From JAIQFF01 sp963725615 (GTDB lineage: Bacteria > Acidobacteriota > Terriglobia > Terriglobales > Acidobacteriaceae): a stretch of 64,000 nucleotides of DNA. A model generated the notes under the pieces. The model was not told where the DNA came from and did not search any database. It saw only the letters and a list, made by a program, of their open reading frames with translations. Shown here in pieces: positions 42,594-51,165 of this stretch (within the stretch, counting starts at the first letter, position 1; every line of letters starts with the position of its first letter). Location of the stretch: contig CAVRZO010000001.1 of the NCBI GenBank assembly GCA_963725615.1, positions 434,001-498,000 on the forward strand, in the 5' to 3' direction. Both the position numbers and the translations under genes were made by a program.

Positions 42594-43145
42594 TCAAACA
42601 GAATACGACACGCCTTCATCGGCGGCGACTTCAGGTGCCTTCGTTTGTGCCGGGTTGGCCGATGCAGAAGTCGTTCCGCGGCGCATCGCAACGATACCAG
42701 TGCGGACCATCTCCACCACGCCGTAAGGACGCAGCACTTCCAGCAGACCGTCAATCTTGTCTTCGCCGCCGGTGATTTCGATGGTCAGCGATTCCGGCGC
42801 GACATCCACCACGCGGGCGCGGAACACACTGGCCAGTTCGAGAACGTGCGAGCGCGCTTCATGGGTCGCGGCCACCTTGATCATGGCCAGGTCGCGGGCG
42901 ATCGCCGGTTCGTGGGTGATGTTTTCGACCAGCAGCACGTTCACCAGGTTATACAGATTGGCTTCAATGCGCTTCGCCTGGTCCGGATTGGTATCGACCG
43001 TGATGGTCATGCGCGAGACTTCGGGTTTCTCCGTACGTCCGACGGTCAGCGAATCGATATTGAAGGCGCGGCGGCGGAACAGCGAGGCCACACGGGTCAG
43101 CACGCCCGGCTTATTTTCGACATATACAACAAAAATGTTCAGCAT
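42594..43145 (-). CDS. ilvH: Acetolactate synthase small (regulatory) subunit
   Basis: Regulatory subunit that stimulates IlvB and confers valine feedback. It has 183 residues from the ATG at 43145. The N-terminal ACT domain (MLNIFVVYVENKPGVLTRVASLFRRR, about 1-75, with the valine-site NKPGVL loop) is followed by the C-terminal ALS_ss domain (HVLELASVFRARVVDVAPESLTIEITG). A 20-residue Ala/Thr-rich tail ends the protein. It starts 8 bp after the ilvB stop, so coupling is likely. Confidence 0.95.
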   Translation of the reverse strand: MLNIFVVYVENKPGVLTRVASLFRRRAFNIDSLTVGRTEKPEVSRMTITVDTNPDQAKRIEANLYNLVNVLLVENITHEPAIARDLAMIKVAATHEARSHVLELASVFRARVVDVAPESLTIEITGGEDKIDGLLEVLRPYGVVEMVRTGIVAMRRGTTSASANPAQTKAPEVAADEGVSYSV

Positions 43146-43152
43146 TTTTCCC

Positions 43153-44865
43153 TTATTCGTCCGCCGCAGTTTCGACAATCGGACTGGGCCGCCGGATCAT
43201 ATCGTTCAACGAAGCACCGGCTGCAACCATCGGATAGACGGTGTCTTCCTGCTCCACCTTGAAGTCGATCAGCACGGCGCCATGGTGCTCGCGTGCTGCC
43301 CGCACGGTCGGCAGCACCTGCGAGCGCTCAGTGACCGCCATGCTGCGGATGCCATAAGCCTCCGCCAGTTTCACAAAATTGGGATTCAGCAGCGGCGTGG
43401 CTTCATAGTTGCGTTCGTAGAAGAATTCCTGCCACTGGCGCACCATGCCCAGAAATCCGTTGTTGATGATCGCAATATTGATCTTCAACTTCTCCTGCTG
43501 GATGGTCGCGAGTTCCGACATGGTCATCTGGAAGCCGCCGTCGCCGACGATTACCCAGACTTCAGCCTCCGGCCGCGCTACCTTGGCTCCGATGGCCGCC
43601 GGCAGGGCAAAGCCCATGGTCCCAAGCCCTCCTGAAGTAATCAAAGACCTCGGCTTTTCGTGCTTGAAGTATTGCGCTTCCCACATCTGGTGCTGGCCGA
43701 CGTCGGTCACGACCACGGTGTTGCTGTTGCGAGTCTCACGCCACAGGTCGTTGATGACGTGCGCGGCGTACAGGTGTCCGTTGTCCGGAAGCTTCTGAAC
43801 GTCACGCACCGCGGAGTCGCCTTTTAGCTTGTCAATCGAATCCAGCCACTCGGTGTGGTCTACCGACTGCACGCGAGGCAGCAACTCTTTGAGGACCTCG
43901 CGCAAGTCTCCCACCAGCGCCACGTCCACCTTGACGTTCTTGTTGATCTCAGCCGGATCGATCTCGATGTGGATCTTCTTGGCGTCCTGTGCGTAGGTTT
44001 TCAGATTGCCGGTGACGCGGTCATCGAAGCGCATGCCGAGTGCCAGCAGCAGGTCAGCTTCCTGAATCGCGTGGTTTACCCAGGCTTCGCCGTGCATTCC
44101 CATCATGCCAAGGTTCAAGGGATGCGAAGCAGGGAACGCTCCCAGGCCGAGCAGAGTCAGAGCTACCGGGATACCGGCCTTCTCCGCCAGGGTCAGAACT
44201 TCGGCCATGGCGCCCGAGACGATGATGCCGTGTCCAGCCAGGATCAGGGGCCGCTTGGCTTTGTGGATCAACTCCAGCGCCTGCGCGTACTCCGTTTCTT
44301 CTGGCGAAAGGTCAGGACGGTAGCCGGGCAACTGCGGCCGCGCGGCTTCCCAATCGAATTCGCAAGAAGACTGTTGCGCATCCTTCGTTATGTCGACGAG
44401 GACGGGACCCGGCCGGCCGGACCGGGCCACATAAAACGCTTCGCGCAACACACGCGCCAGTTGATCGGCGTGGGTGACCAGGTAATTGTGTTTAGTGATG
44501 GGCAGGGTGATGCCGGTGATGTCGGTTTCCTGAAAGGCGTCAGAGCCGATCAGCTTGCTGCCTACCTGTCCGGTGATGCAAACAATGGGAGACGAATCCA
44601 GCATCGCCGTGGCAATGCCTGTGACCATGTTGGTCGCGCCCGGTCCTGATGTCGCGACCGCCACGCCAACTTCGCCACTGGCGCGGGCGTAGCCATCCGC
44701 CATGTGCGTCGCACCCTGCTCGTGGCGCACCAGGATGTGATGGATATCGCTATGCTTCAAGGCGTCGTAAGCCGGCAGAATTGCGCCGCCCGGGTAGCCG
44801 AAGACGTGCTTTACGCCTTCGCGCTCCAGGCATTCCCAAAGAATTTGTGCTCCCGTTTTTGTCAT
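43153..44865 (-). CDS. ilvB: Acetolactate synthase large subunit
   Basis: Thiamine-diphosphate enzyme that condenses pyruvate with pyruvate or 2-oxobutyrate. It has 570 residues from ATG 44865 (MTKTGAQILWECLEREGVKHVFGYPGG), Shine-Dalgarno GAGGAATGG. The catalytic glutamate lies in HEQGATHMADGYARASG, FAD-type central domain signatures follow (GMHGEAWVNHAIQEADLLLALGMRFDDRVTG), and the ThDP motif begins GDGGFQMTMSELATIQ and ends NNGFLGMVRQWQ. Length and motifs are typical of biosynthetic anabolic ALS. The spacer to leuA upstream holds an inverted repeat. Confidence 0.97.
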   Translation of the reverse strand: MTKTGAQILWECLEREGVKHVFGYPGGAILPAYDALKHSDIHHILVRHEQGATHMADGYARASGEVGVAVATSGPGATNMVTGIATAMLDSSPIVCITGQVGSKLIGSDAFQETDITGITLPITKHNYLVTHADQLARVLREAFYVARSGRPGPVLVDITKDAQQSSCEFDWEAARPQLPGYRPDLSPEETEYAQALELIHKAKRPLILAGHGIIVSGAMAEVLTLAEKAGIPVALTLLGLGAFPASHPLNLGMMGMHGEAWVNHAIQEADLLLALGMRFDDRVTGNLKTYAQDAKKIHIEIDPAEINKNVKVDVALVGDLREVLKELLPRVQSVDHTEWLDSIDKLKGDSAVRDVQKLPDNGHLYAAHVINDLWRETRNSNTVVVTDVGQHQMWEAQYFKHEKPRSLITSGGLGTMGFALPAAIGAKVARPEAEVWVIVGDGGFQMTMSELATIQQEKLKINIAIINNGFLGMVRQWQEFFYERNYEATPLLNPNFVKLAEAYGIRSMAVTERSQVLPTVRAAREHHGAVLIDFKVEQEDTVYPMVAAGASLNDMIRRPSPIVETAADE

Positions 44866-44896
44866 GAACCCATTCCTCAATCTTGAATCTGTTCGC

Positions 44897-44979
44897 CCAG
44901 CAATTGGCAATTAGCAATGAGCAATTGGCCAAGACTTATGGGCCGTGGCTAAGTGCCAATTGCTAATTGCCAATTGCTC
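44897..44979. repeat. Inverted repeat (CAATTGGCAATTAGCAATGAGC) between leuA and ilvB
   Basis: AGCAATTGGCAATTAGCAATGAGC at the left and GTGCCAATTGCTAATTGCCAATTGCT at the right are complementary over about 20 bp. It lies within the operon. The type (CAATTGGC units) is again a dispersed hairpin element rather than a unique terminator, since no T-tract follows. Confidence 0.75.
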
Positions 44980-45013
44980 GGCGGCTGTCCCCACACGGTT
45001 TTTGCCGCTTCAA

Positions 45014-46351
45014 TCATACGCCCCAGAGATAGTCTTCCTGCTCGCTTTCGCGCTCGTGGGCTGCGTGCGCCGCATGGGCTTTTTCCTTCGCGCTTACCGT
45101 ATCAGAGTGCGCGGACTGCACATCTTCCTTGCTCACAGGAGCCATCCACGTAGATGCCGTCTTGCCGGCGCTGTCCGGAATCGTGCCGGTCCGGCTGGGC
45201 ACATCGCGCACCAGTTCGAGCAGATGTCCGTCCTCGATGGTCTTGATCCTGTCGGCCAGGACCACGAAACGACGGTAAACATCGTCGAGTTGCGCCCGTT
45301 CGAAGGTGAAGCCTAGCTTCTCGTAGCGTACCCGCAGGGCGTTCCGGCCGGAGTGTTTCCCCAGCACCAGTGAGTTGCAGGGAGCCCCCACCGAATGAGG
45401 CGCTATGATCTCATAGGTTGACGGGTCCTTGATCATTCCATCCTGGTGGATGCCGGCTTCGTGGGCAAATGCGTTCCGCCCCACAATGGCCTTGTGCGGT
45501 TGCACGTAAACTCCGGTGATTTCAGACAGCAGCTGGCTGGATGGGAACAGTTGTTCAGCGGCGACCGCGGTCTCATACGGATAGTGCTCCGCCCGGACCC
45601 GCATCACCATGATCAGTTCTTCCAAGGAAGCATTCCCGGCCCGCTCGCCGATGCCGTTCACCGTGCACTCCACCTGGCGCGCGCCCGCCCCAATGGCTGC
45701 CAGTGAGTTTGCCACAGACAATCCCAGGTCATCGTGGCAGTGAACCGAAATGGTCACGCCGTCGATGCCCCGCACCCAGCGCCGCAGGGTCTGTATCAAT
45801 TCCGCGAATTCGTGGGGCACGCTGAAGCCGACCGTGTCCGGAATATTCAGAGTAGTGGCGCCGGCTTCGATTACCGCTTCCATCACTTCGCAGAGAAAAT
45901 TGATATCGGTCCGGCTGGCATCTTCGGCGGAGAACTGGACGTCTTTGCAAAATGTTCGGGCCAGCTTGATGCCGTCCCTGGCCTGCTCCAGGCATTGCCG
46001 CCGTGAAATCTTCAGCTTGTGCTGCAAGTGGATATCCGAAGTGGCAAGAAAGGTGTGGATGCGGGGACGTGCAGCGCCTTCCAGGGCCTTCCAGGCGCGC
46101 TCGATGTCGCCCGGACAACTGCGCGCCAGGGCGGCGATGATGGGCCGGCGAATCTCGCGGGACAGCACGCGCACCGCCTCAAAATCGCCTTCCGATGCGA
46201 TGGGAAACCCCGCCTCGATGATGTCTACGCCCAGCCGATCCAACTGGTGCGCCATGCGCACCTTCTCGGCCACGTTCATGCTACAGCCCGGAGATTGCTC
46301 CCCGTCGCGCAAGGTCGTATCGAATATGTTGACGTGCTCTGCTTGAGCCAA
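45014..46351 (-). CDS. leuA: 2-isopropylmalate synthase lacking the C-terminal regulatory domain
   Basis: First committed enzyme of leucine synthesis: acetyl-CoA plus 2-oxoisovalerate to 2-isopropylmalate. TTG start at 46351 with GGGGAGG six bases upstream. The 445-residue protein has the TIM barrel with FDTTLRDGEQSPGC at 10-23, HCHDDLGLSVANSLAA and NGIGERAGN (metal-binding histidines intact), then the linker subdomains up to about residue 400. The leucine-binding dimer-forming domain of about 110-130 residues found in E. coli-type LeuA is absent; a His/Ala-rich tail (KAHAAHAAHERESEQED) replaces it. Homocitrate or citramalate synthase is a minor alternative, made unlikely by the ilv operon and leader peptide. 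Confidence 0.9.
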   Translation of the reverse strand: MAQAEHVNIFDTTLRDGEQSPGCSMNVAEKVRMAHQLDRLGVDIIEAGFPIASEGDFEAVRVLSREIRRPIIAALARSCPGDIERAWKALEGAARPRIHTFLATSDIHLQHKLKISRRQCLEQARDGIKLARTFCKDVQFSAEDASRTDINFLCEVMEAVIEAGATTLNIPDTVGFSVPHEFAELIQTLRRWVRGIDGVTISVHCHDDLGLSVANSLAAIGAGARQVECTVNGIGERAGNASLEELIMVMRVRAEHYPYETAVAAEQLFPSSQLLSEITGVYVQPHKAIVGRNAFAHEAGIHQDGMIKDPSTYEIIAPHSVGAPCNSLVLGKHSGRNALRVRYEKLGFTFERAQLDDVYRRFVVLADRIKTIEDGHLLELVRDVPSRTGTIPDSAGKTASTWMAPVSKEDVQSAHSDTVSAKEKAHAAHAAHERESEQEDYLWGV

Positions 46352-46426
46352 ATGTGCCTCCCCGGCCGTCGAGGGCCGTGCCTGAATCTTTAATCCTGAA
46401 CTCTTAATTTCTGAACACCAGAAACT

Positions 46427-46460
46427 AAAAAAGCCATCATCCGATGCGGTGGATGATGGC
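46427..46460 (-). terminator. Attenuator terminator of the leuA-ilv operon
   Basis: On the minus strand GCCATCATCC (46460-46451), loop ACCGCATC and GGATGATGGC (46442-46433) form a 10-bp perfect stem followed by TTTTTT. It lies after the leader peptide and before leuA. The 5' arm ATCATCC can instead pair with GGATGAT (about 46492-46486), which overlaps the leader stop codon, giving an antiterminator. Confidence 0.88.
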
Positions 46461-46486
46461 CTCTTGCCGATCTTGATATCTCTAAA

Positions 46487-46603
46487 TCATCCGCCGCTTT
46501 TTTGAGGTGCAAGCACCAGGCCAGGAATGGCCACGCTAAGGGCGAGAAGGCGCACTCGCACCTCCCGGGCTGCACGGCTAGCGACAATGATTATACGATC
46601 CAT
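46487..46603 (-). CDS. Ile/Val/Leu-rich leader peptide (attenuation control)
   Basis: A 38-codon reading frame from ATG 46603 to TGA 46489-46487. It encodes MDRIIIVASRAAREVRVRLL then ALSVAIPGLVLAPQKSGG. Three consecutive isoleucines occur right after the start, and 16 of the 38 residues are Ile, Val or Leu. Position (about 250 nt before leuA), content and the following antiterminator/terminator pair fit classical transcription attenuation of branched-chain amino acid operons: ribosome stalling at starved Ile/Val/Leu codons frees the antiterminator. This is inferred from sequence; no comparative alignment was done. Confidence 0.82.
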   Translation of the reverse strand: MDRIIIVASRAAREVRVRLLALSVAIPGLVLAPQKSGG

Positions 46604-46669
46604 AGGGACTGAGATCTGTATATGACAGGGTATCGGCGTCGCTAAGTCCTGTCAATCCAAATTGCCGCT

Positions 46670-46858
46670 TTAGCTAATCACTTTTTTCGATACATCGACG
46701 CCGCGAACGTGTTCGTCGAATATTTGCTTAAGCCGGTCGCTCAGCTGTTCCGGCCTGCTGCTCTGGCTGACAACAAAGACTTCATGGCAAACCGAGCATT
46801 CGGCGGAAGCGGCCAAACCTACCTGAAGTCGGGCGATCAACTCCGGTTTTTCGAGCAT
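46670..46858 (-). CDS. Small conserved-looking protein with a CxxC pair, function unknown
   Basis: 62 residues from the ATG at 46858, preceded by GAGGG; a TTG at 46903 would add 15 residues. It reads as a soluble protein with a single C-x-x-C (AECSVCHEVFV, about residues 20-29), Glu/Arg-rich helices and a Lys-rich end (VSKKVIS). The CxxC could bind a metal only with partner residues or as a dimer, or be redox-active. It lies alone upstream of the leuA leader on the same strand. No family recognised. Confidence 0.55.
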   Translation of the reverse strand: MLEKPELIARLQVGLAASAECSVCHEVFVVSQSSRPEQLSDRLKQIFDEHVRGVDVSKKVIS

Positions 46859-46919
46859 GCCCTCATGCTGCCACAGATTTGCAGAGGGGATATTATCTGC
46901 CAAGGTGACCGTGTGCTCA

Positions 46920-46988
46920 TGTGGTCGCGGGCGAGTCGCCCGCGGCCTTTGACTTCACCTCCGCGCGGGCGAGTCGCCCGCGACCACC
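46920..46988. repeat. TGTGGTCGCGGGCGA hairpin repeat, copy 2
   Basis: TGTGGTCGCGGGCGAGTCGC and GCGAGTCGCCCGCGACCACC arms around a CCTTTGACTTCACC loop. Same family as 25681-25756 and 51078-51154. Confidence 0.9.
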
Positions 46989-47033
46989 TGAGGATCATTT
47001 GACCCTCTTCCCGGATGGGCTTAACATCCCGGT

Positions 47034-50000
47034 GTGTTCGGGGACTTGCTGGGAAAAAATCTCAATCGCTACCGCATCGAGAAGCAAATCGGCGCGGGAG
47101 GAATGGGAGTCGTATTTCTCGCTCATGATAAGCAACTGGAACGCCAGGTTGCCATAAAGGTCCTGCCCCCCGGCACCCTGGCGGACGACGCTGCCCGCAA
47201 GCGATTTCGCCAGGAAGCCCTCTCGCTGGCCAAGCTCAACCACCCCAACATCGCTACCATCCACGATTTTGATACCGCCGACGAAATTGACTTCCTGGTC
47301 ACGGAGTACATCGCGGGAGCGTCGCTGGACAAAAAGCTGGCCTCGGGCCCGTTGCGCTCGAAAGAAGTCGTTCGGCTGGGCCTGCAATTTGCCCAAGGGC
47401 TGGCCGCCGCCCACGCGCAGGGCATCATTCATCGCGACCTGAAGCCAGCCAATCTTCGCCTGACCACTGACGGGCGGCTCAAGATCCTTGATTTTGGCCT
47501 GGCCCAGTTCGTCCATCCCGAAGGCGATCTGGCGGTCACCGCGAGCCTGACCAGTTCGCAGCAGATTACCGGGACCCTGCCCTACATGGCCCCCGAGCAG
47601 TTGCGCGGCGAACCTGCCGACCGCCGGACCGACATCTGGGCCTTCGGAGCCGTGCTGTACGAACTCGCCACGGGCAAGCGTCCCTTCCCGGAAACCCACG
47701 GCCCAATGCTGATCAACGCCATCCTGAACCAGGAACCGGAGCTGCCCCGGAAGAGAAATCCCCGGATATCGGAAGGGCTGGAAAGCGTCATCTGGAAGGC
47801 GCTGCGCAAGAATCGCGCAGATCGTTATCAGACCGTAGGTGAACTGGAACACGATCTTGAACGGCTGACCGCGGGGATTTCGCCTCGGACCCGTCTGTCG
47901 CGGCGCCTGCGCTACCGGCTGCTTCTGTGGGCCGCGCCGGTGCTGATTGTCCTGGTCGTGGCTGCGGCCTACTTTCTACGCAAGCATCCGCCAGGGATTG
48001 AGGTCAGCGTGGTCCGCACCAACAACAATAAACCCCGGCGCAGTGTGGCCATCCTGGGATTAAAGAACCTTTCCGGCCGGCCCGATGCCGCGTGGCTTTC
48101 CACCGCGCTCTCCGAGATGCTCACCGCCGAGCTGGCTGCGGGCGAGAAACTGCTCACCATTTCCGGGGAGAATGTGGCCCGGGTGAAGAACGATCTCTCC
48201 CTGCCTGAAACCGACAGCCTGGCGCCGGACACGCTCGCCCGGGTCCGAAAAAATCTGGGTAGTGATTTCGTCGTTCTGGGTTCTTACCTCGACCTGGGAG
48301 ACGGTTCGGATATCCGCGTCGATCTCCGGCTGCAGGATGCGAAGACAGGCCAAATCGTTTCCACGGTGACCCGGCGCGGCGGCAAGGCCCACCTGGACGA
48401 TCTCATCACGCTGGCCGGCTCTGAACTGCGCGGCAAGCTGGGAGTGGCGCCGACTCCGGCTGCCGAGGAAGTGGCGGTCAGGGCGGAACTGCCTTCCAAC
48501 GTGGAAGCGGCGCGATTTTACTCGGAGGGTCTGCAGAAGTTGCGCAACTTCGAGCCCCTGGCGGCACGCGATCTGCTCCAGAAGGCGGTGACTGCGGACC
48601 CGCGACATGCCATGTCCTACGCCTATCTGGCCGCAGCTTGGAAGGCGCTGGGCTACGATCAGAAAGCGATTGCGGCGGCGCAGAAGGCGGTTGAATTCTC
48701 CAACGGCCTGCGCCGTGAGGAGCAGCTGCGGGTGCAGGGACAATATTACGAAGCTTCCCATCAATGGGAAAAGGCAATTGAAACCTATCGCTCGCTGTAT
48801 GAGGGTTCCAGGGACAACTTGGACTACGGCCTGCGGCTGGCCAATGCGCAGATTGCGGCGAGTAAAGTCCCGGAAGCTCTCGCCACCCTGGCCGAGTTGA
48901 GGCGGCTGCCTCCGCCGCAAGGGGACGACCTGCGCATCGATGTAGACGAGGTGATGGCAGCCAACGAGGTGTCAGACTACAAGCGCACCATTAGCCTGTC
49001 CAGCGCGCTGGCGGAAAAAGCGAAGCCGCAGGGGGCTCGGTACCTGCTGGGGAAGGCGCTGCAGTTCCGCTGCGCCGCATTGCGCAACCTGGGCGATCCC
49101 AGGGGGGCGATGGCAATCTGCCAGGAAGCGCGGGACATTGCGGCCGCGATTGGCGACCATGCCGGGGAGGCCGCCTCGATCAATACAACCGCGAATGTCT
49201 TGTACGACGAGGGAGACCTGGACGGCGCCCGGAAGCTGTACGACCAGGCTGCCTCCATCTATCGGTCGATCGGCAACACATCGGGGGTTGCGGCCGCCAC
49301 GGACAACGCCGCCAGCGTGATCAGCGATCAGGGCGACCTCGTAACCGCGAGAAAAATGTCCGAAGAGGCGCTTGCGCTGTATCGCGAGGTTGGCGACCAG
49401 ACCGGTATCGGTCAAACCTTGAACAATCTTGCCGCTCAGATGGTGCAGGCCGGCGACCTCGCCGCGGCCGAGAAAAACTTCCAGGCCGCACTCGATATCT
49501 GGCGCACCATGGGTTCGCCCGACGGCGTGGCCACTGCCCTTACCAACATAGGCGACACGCGTATGGCCTTGGGAGAGATCGCGAGCGCCCGGAGTGCCTA
49601 CCAGGAGTCGTTGGAAAGTTTCCGCAAGAACGGAGAGAACAGCAAGGCGGCCTATCCCCTGGTCGGAATGGGTGATGTCTACGGCGCATCTGGCGACTTC
49701 GCCAGTGCGAAGAAGAGCTACGAAGAGTCGCTTGCGATCAGCCGGGAAACCGGCGAGAAGCACGAGTCCGCGGTTGCTCTGGCGAACCTGGGCTCGCTTG
49801 CGATGCAGCAGGGAGACCTAACGGGAGCCCGCCAGAACTATCAGGAAGCCATCAAACTGCGGAACGAAATCGGCGAGAAAAGCGGCGCTGCTGAGGTGTC
49901 CCTTCTGCTGGCTGGCTTGTCCCTCGAGGAAGGACATCCATCGGAAGCCGAGGCCTTGGCGCGTCAAGCTCTGGAAGAATTTCATTCCGCCAAAATCTCT

Positions 50001-50402
50001 GAACTCCAGATTTCTGCGCATGCCGTTTTGGCTCAGGCTCTGCTCGCGCAAGGCAAATTGAATTCGGCCCGCAAGGAAATCGCAGCCGGCAAACCGCTGG
50101 CTGCGAAGACCCAGCAGCGCCTGCTGCGACTGCAATTCGAAATTGCGGGTGCCGAAGTGTTGGCTGCGTCGGGGAAGCCAGCGGATTTTCAGGCCGCAAC
50201 CGCCTCGCTGATAGCCGTGATCCAGGAAGCGGAAAAGAGGGGCATTCGGGGCCCCCTCTATGAGGCTCGCTTGTCCTTGGGCAAAGCGGAAATACAACAT
50301 GGGCGCAAGGAAGATGGGCGCGCACGCCTGGCTGAAGTTGAAAAGGATGCCGGTGCCTCCGGTTTTGTCCTGATTCGCCAGAAGGCAGCTACGGCACTTT
50401 GA
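47034..50402 (+). CDS. Ser/Thr protein kinase with periplasmic TPR array
   Basis: Hanks-type kinase of 1122 residues, GTG start at 47034. Kinase domain about 12-280: IGAGGMGVVFLA loop 19-30, K42, HRDLKPAN 133-140, DFG 153-155, APE-type MAPEQ 185-189. One transmembrane helix at about 296-316 (LLLWAAPVLIVLVVAAAYFL). The outer half starts with a FlgO/CsgG-like region (about 330-450, RSVAILGLKNLSGRPDAAWL) and then at least 12 tetratricopeptide repeats of a regular 40-residue type (GDLDGARKLYDQAASIYRSIGN, GDLAAAEKNFQAALDIWRTMG, GDFASAKKSYEESLAISRETGE). All catalytic residues are present. It probably senses or binds proteins outside the membrane. Followed 98 bp later by the PilZ gene. Confidence 0.94.
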   Translation: MFGDLLGKNLNRYRIEKQIGAGGMGVVFLAHDKQLERQVAIKVLPPGTLADDAARKRFRQEALSLAKLNHPNIATIHDFDTADEIDFLVTEYIAGASLDKKLASGPLRSKEVVRLGLQFAQGLAAAHAQGIIHRDLKPANLRLTTDGRLKILDFGLAQFVHPEGDLAVTASLTSSQQITGTLPYMAPEQLRGEPADRRTDIWAFGAVLYELATGKRPFPETHGPMLINAILNQEPELPRKRNPRISEGLESVIWKALRKNRADRYQTVGELEHDLERLTAGISPRTRLSRRLRYRLLLWAAPVLIVLVVAAAYFLRKHPPGIEVSVVRTNNNKPRRSVAILGLKNLSGRPDAAWLSTALSEMLTAELAAGEKLLTISGENVARVKNDLSLPETDSLAPDTLARVRKNLGSDFVVLGSYLDLGDGSDIRVDLRLQDAKTGQIVSTVTRRGGKAHLDDLITLAGSELRGKLGVAPTPAAEEVAVRAELPSNVEAARFYSEGLQKLRNFEPLAARDLLQKAVTADPRHAMSYAYLAAAWKALGYDQKAIAAAQKAVEFSNGLRREEQLRVQGQYYEASHQWEKAIETYRSLYEGSRDNLDYGLRLANAQIAASKVPEALATLAELRRLPPPQGDDLRIDVDEVMAANEVSDYKRTISLSSALAEKAKPQGARYLLGKALQFRCAALRNLGDPRGAMAICQEARDIAAAIGDHAGEAASINTTANVLYDEGDLDGARKLYDQAASIYRSIGNTSGVAAATDNAASVISDQGDLVTARKMSEEALALYREVGDQTGIGQTLNNLAAQMVQAGDLAAAEKNFQAALDIWRTMGSPDGVATALTNIGDTRMALGEIASARSAYQESLESFRKNGENSKAAYPLVGMGDVYGASGDFASAKKSYEESLAISRETGEKHESAVALANLGSLAMQQGDLTGARQNYQEAIKLRNEIGEKSGAAEVSLLLAGLSLEEGHPSEAEALARQALEEFHSAKISELQISAHAVLAQALLAQGKLNSARKEIAAGKPLAAKTQQRLLRLQFEIAGAEVLAASGKPADFQAATASLIAVIQEAEKRGIRGPLYEARLSLGKAEIQHGRKEDGRARLAEVEKDAGASGFVLIRQKAATAL

Positions 50403-50499
50403 ACCTGTCGGCGGAGCGCGAGAGGTCTGAGGTCCGAAGCCCGGCGCCCGAGGTCCGACGCCTGAATCCCCTGCACGTCCCAAAGTAACGAGACCTCCC

Positions 50500-51069
50500 A
50501 TGTCCTTCCGTGATCTCCTCATCAGGAGAAACAAAGAGGATACTCATCCTGTGGACGCCCTCCCCCAACCTAACGCTAGTATTCCCAATCGGCGCGCCCA
50601 ACGTCTGAATTTGACTGACATCACTCCGGCAGTGCTTCGGTTCGAAGACGGCCATCGTACCCAGGGACAACTGGAAGTAATCTCGCTCACCGGGGGCGTT
50701 CTTTCCCTGCCCAAACCGGTGGTGCGGGAGTCTCGCGTGAAGCTGATGTTTGTGACTCCGACCGGGCCCGTGCTCGGCACCGCGGAAATGCTGAAGCCGG
50801 TTTCCTGGACCCATCAACCTTTTCGCTTTGTGGGACTCGAACGAGATGACCAGCGGCGGCTTCAGGACTCGATCCAATCATCGTTTGGACAGGTCAGCAA
50901 GGACCAGGAGTGGATCGACAAGTACAGAGCCGCCTTGGACCAGCAAAGTCCGCCGCGCCGGCGAATTTTCAGCCCGCGCCTGGCGGCCTTTACCCTGGCG
51001 CTTCTGTCGTTGGGGAGTGCGATCTACCTGCTAGATATCTTCAACACTTTCAGTATTCATCTGCACTAG
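50500..51069 (+). CDS. PilZ-domain protein with C-terminal membrane anchor
   Basis: 189 residues: a short polar N-terminus, a PilZ-like beta-barrel (about 30-125, RLNLTDITPAVLRFEDGHRTQGQLEVISLTGGVLSL) and a C-terminal helix (about 162-182, LAAFTLALLSLGSAIYLLDIF). PilZ domains bind c-di-GMP through RxxxR and D/NxSxxG; here I see the second motif only as SLTGG, and RRAQRL at the front as the possible RxxxR, so binding is uncertain. It starts at ATG 50500 and follows the kinase-TPR gene on the same strand. Confidence 0.75.
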   Translation: MSFRDLLIRRNKEDTHPVDALPQPNASIPNRRAQRLNLTDITPAVLRFEDGHRTQGQLEVISLTGGVLSLPKPVVRESRVKLMFVTPTGPVLGTAEMLKPVSWTHQPFRFVGLERDDQRRLQDSIQSSFGQVSKDQEWIDKYRAALDQQSPPRRRIFSPRLAAFTLALLSLGSAIYLLDIFNTFSIHLH

Positions 51070-51077
51070 CTTGATTC

Positions 51078-51154
51078 GTGTGGTCGCGGGCGACTCGCCT
51101 GCGGCTTTTGACTTTGACTTGTAGTCTTCGCGGGCGAGTCGCCCGCGACCACAC
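51078..51154. repeat. TGTGGTCGCGGGCGA hairpin repeat, copy 3
   Basis: GTGTGGTCGCGGGCGACTCG and CGCGGGCGAGTCGCCCGCGA with ACCACAC end form the arms. The loop GACTTTGACTTGTAGTCTTC is close to that of copy 1 (GACTGACTTTGCAGTCCTC). Confidence 0.9.
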
Positions 51155-51165
51155 AGAAGCCGGAA

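Noticed and set aside
46390..46587. 65-codon minus-strand frame over the leader region
   Set aside because: It runs through the terminator stem in a different frame from the Ile/Val/Leu-rich leader and lacks a ribosome site.
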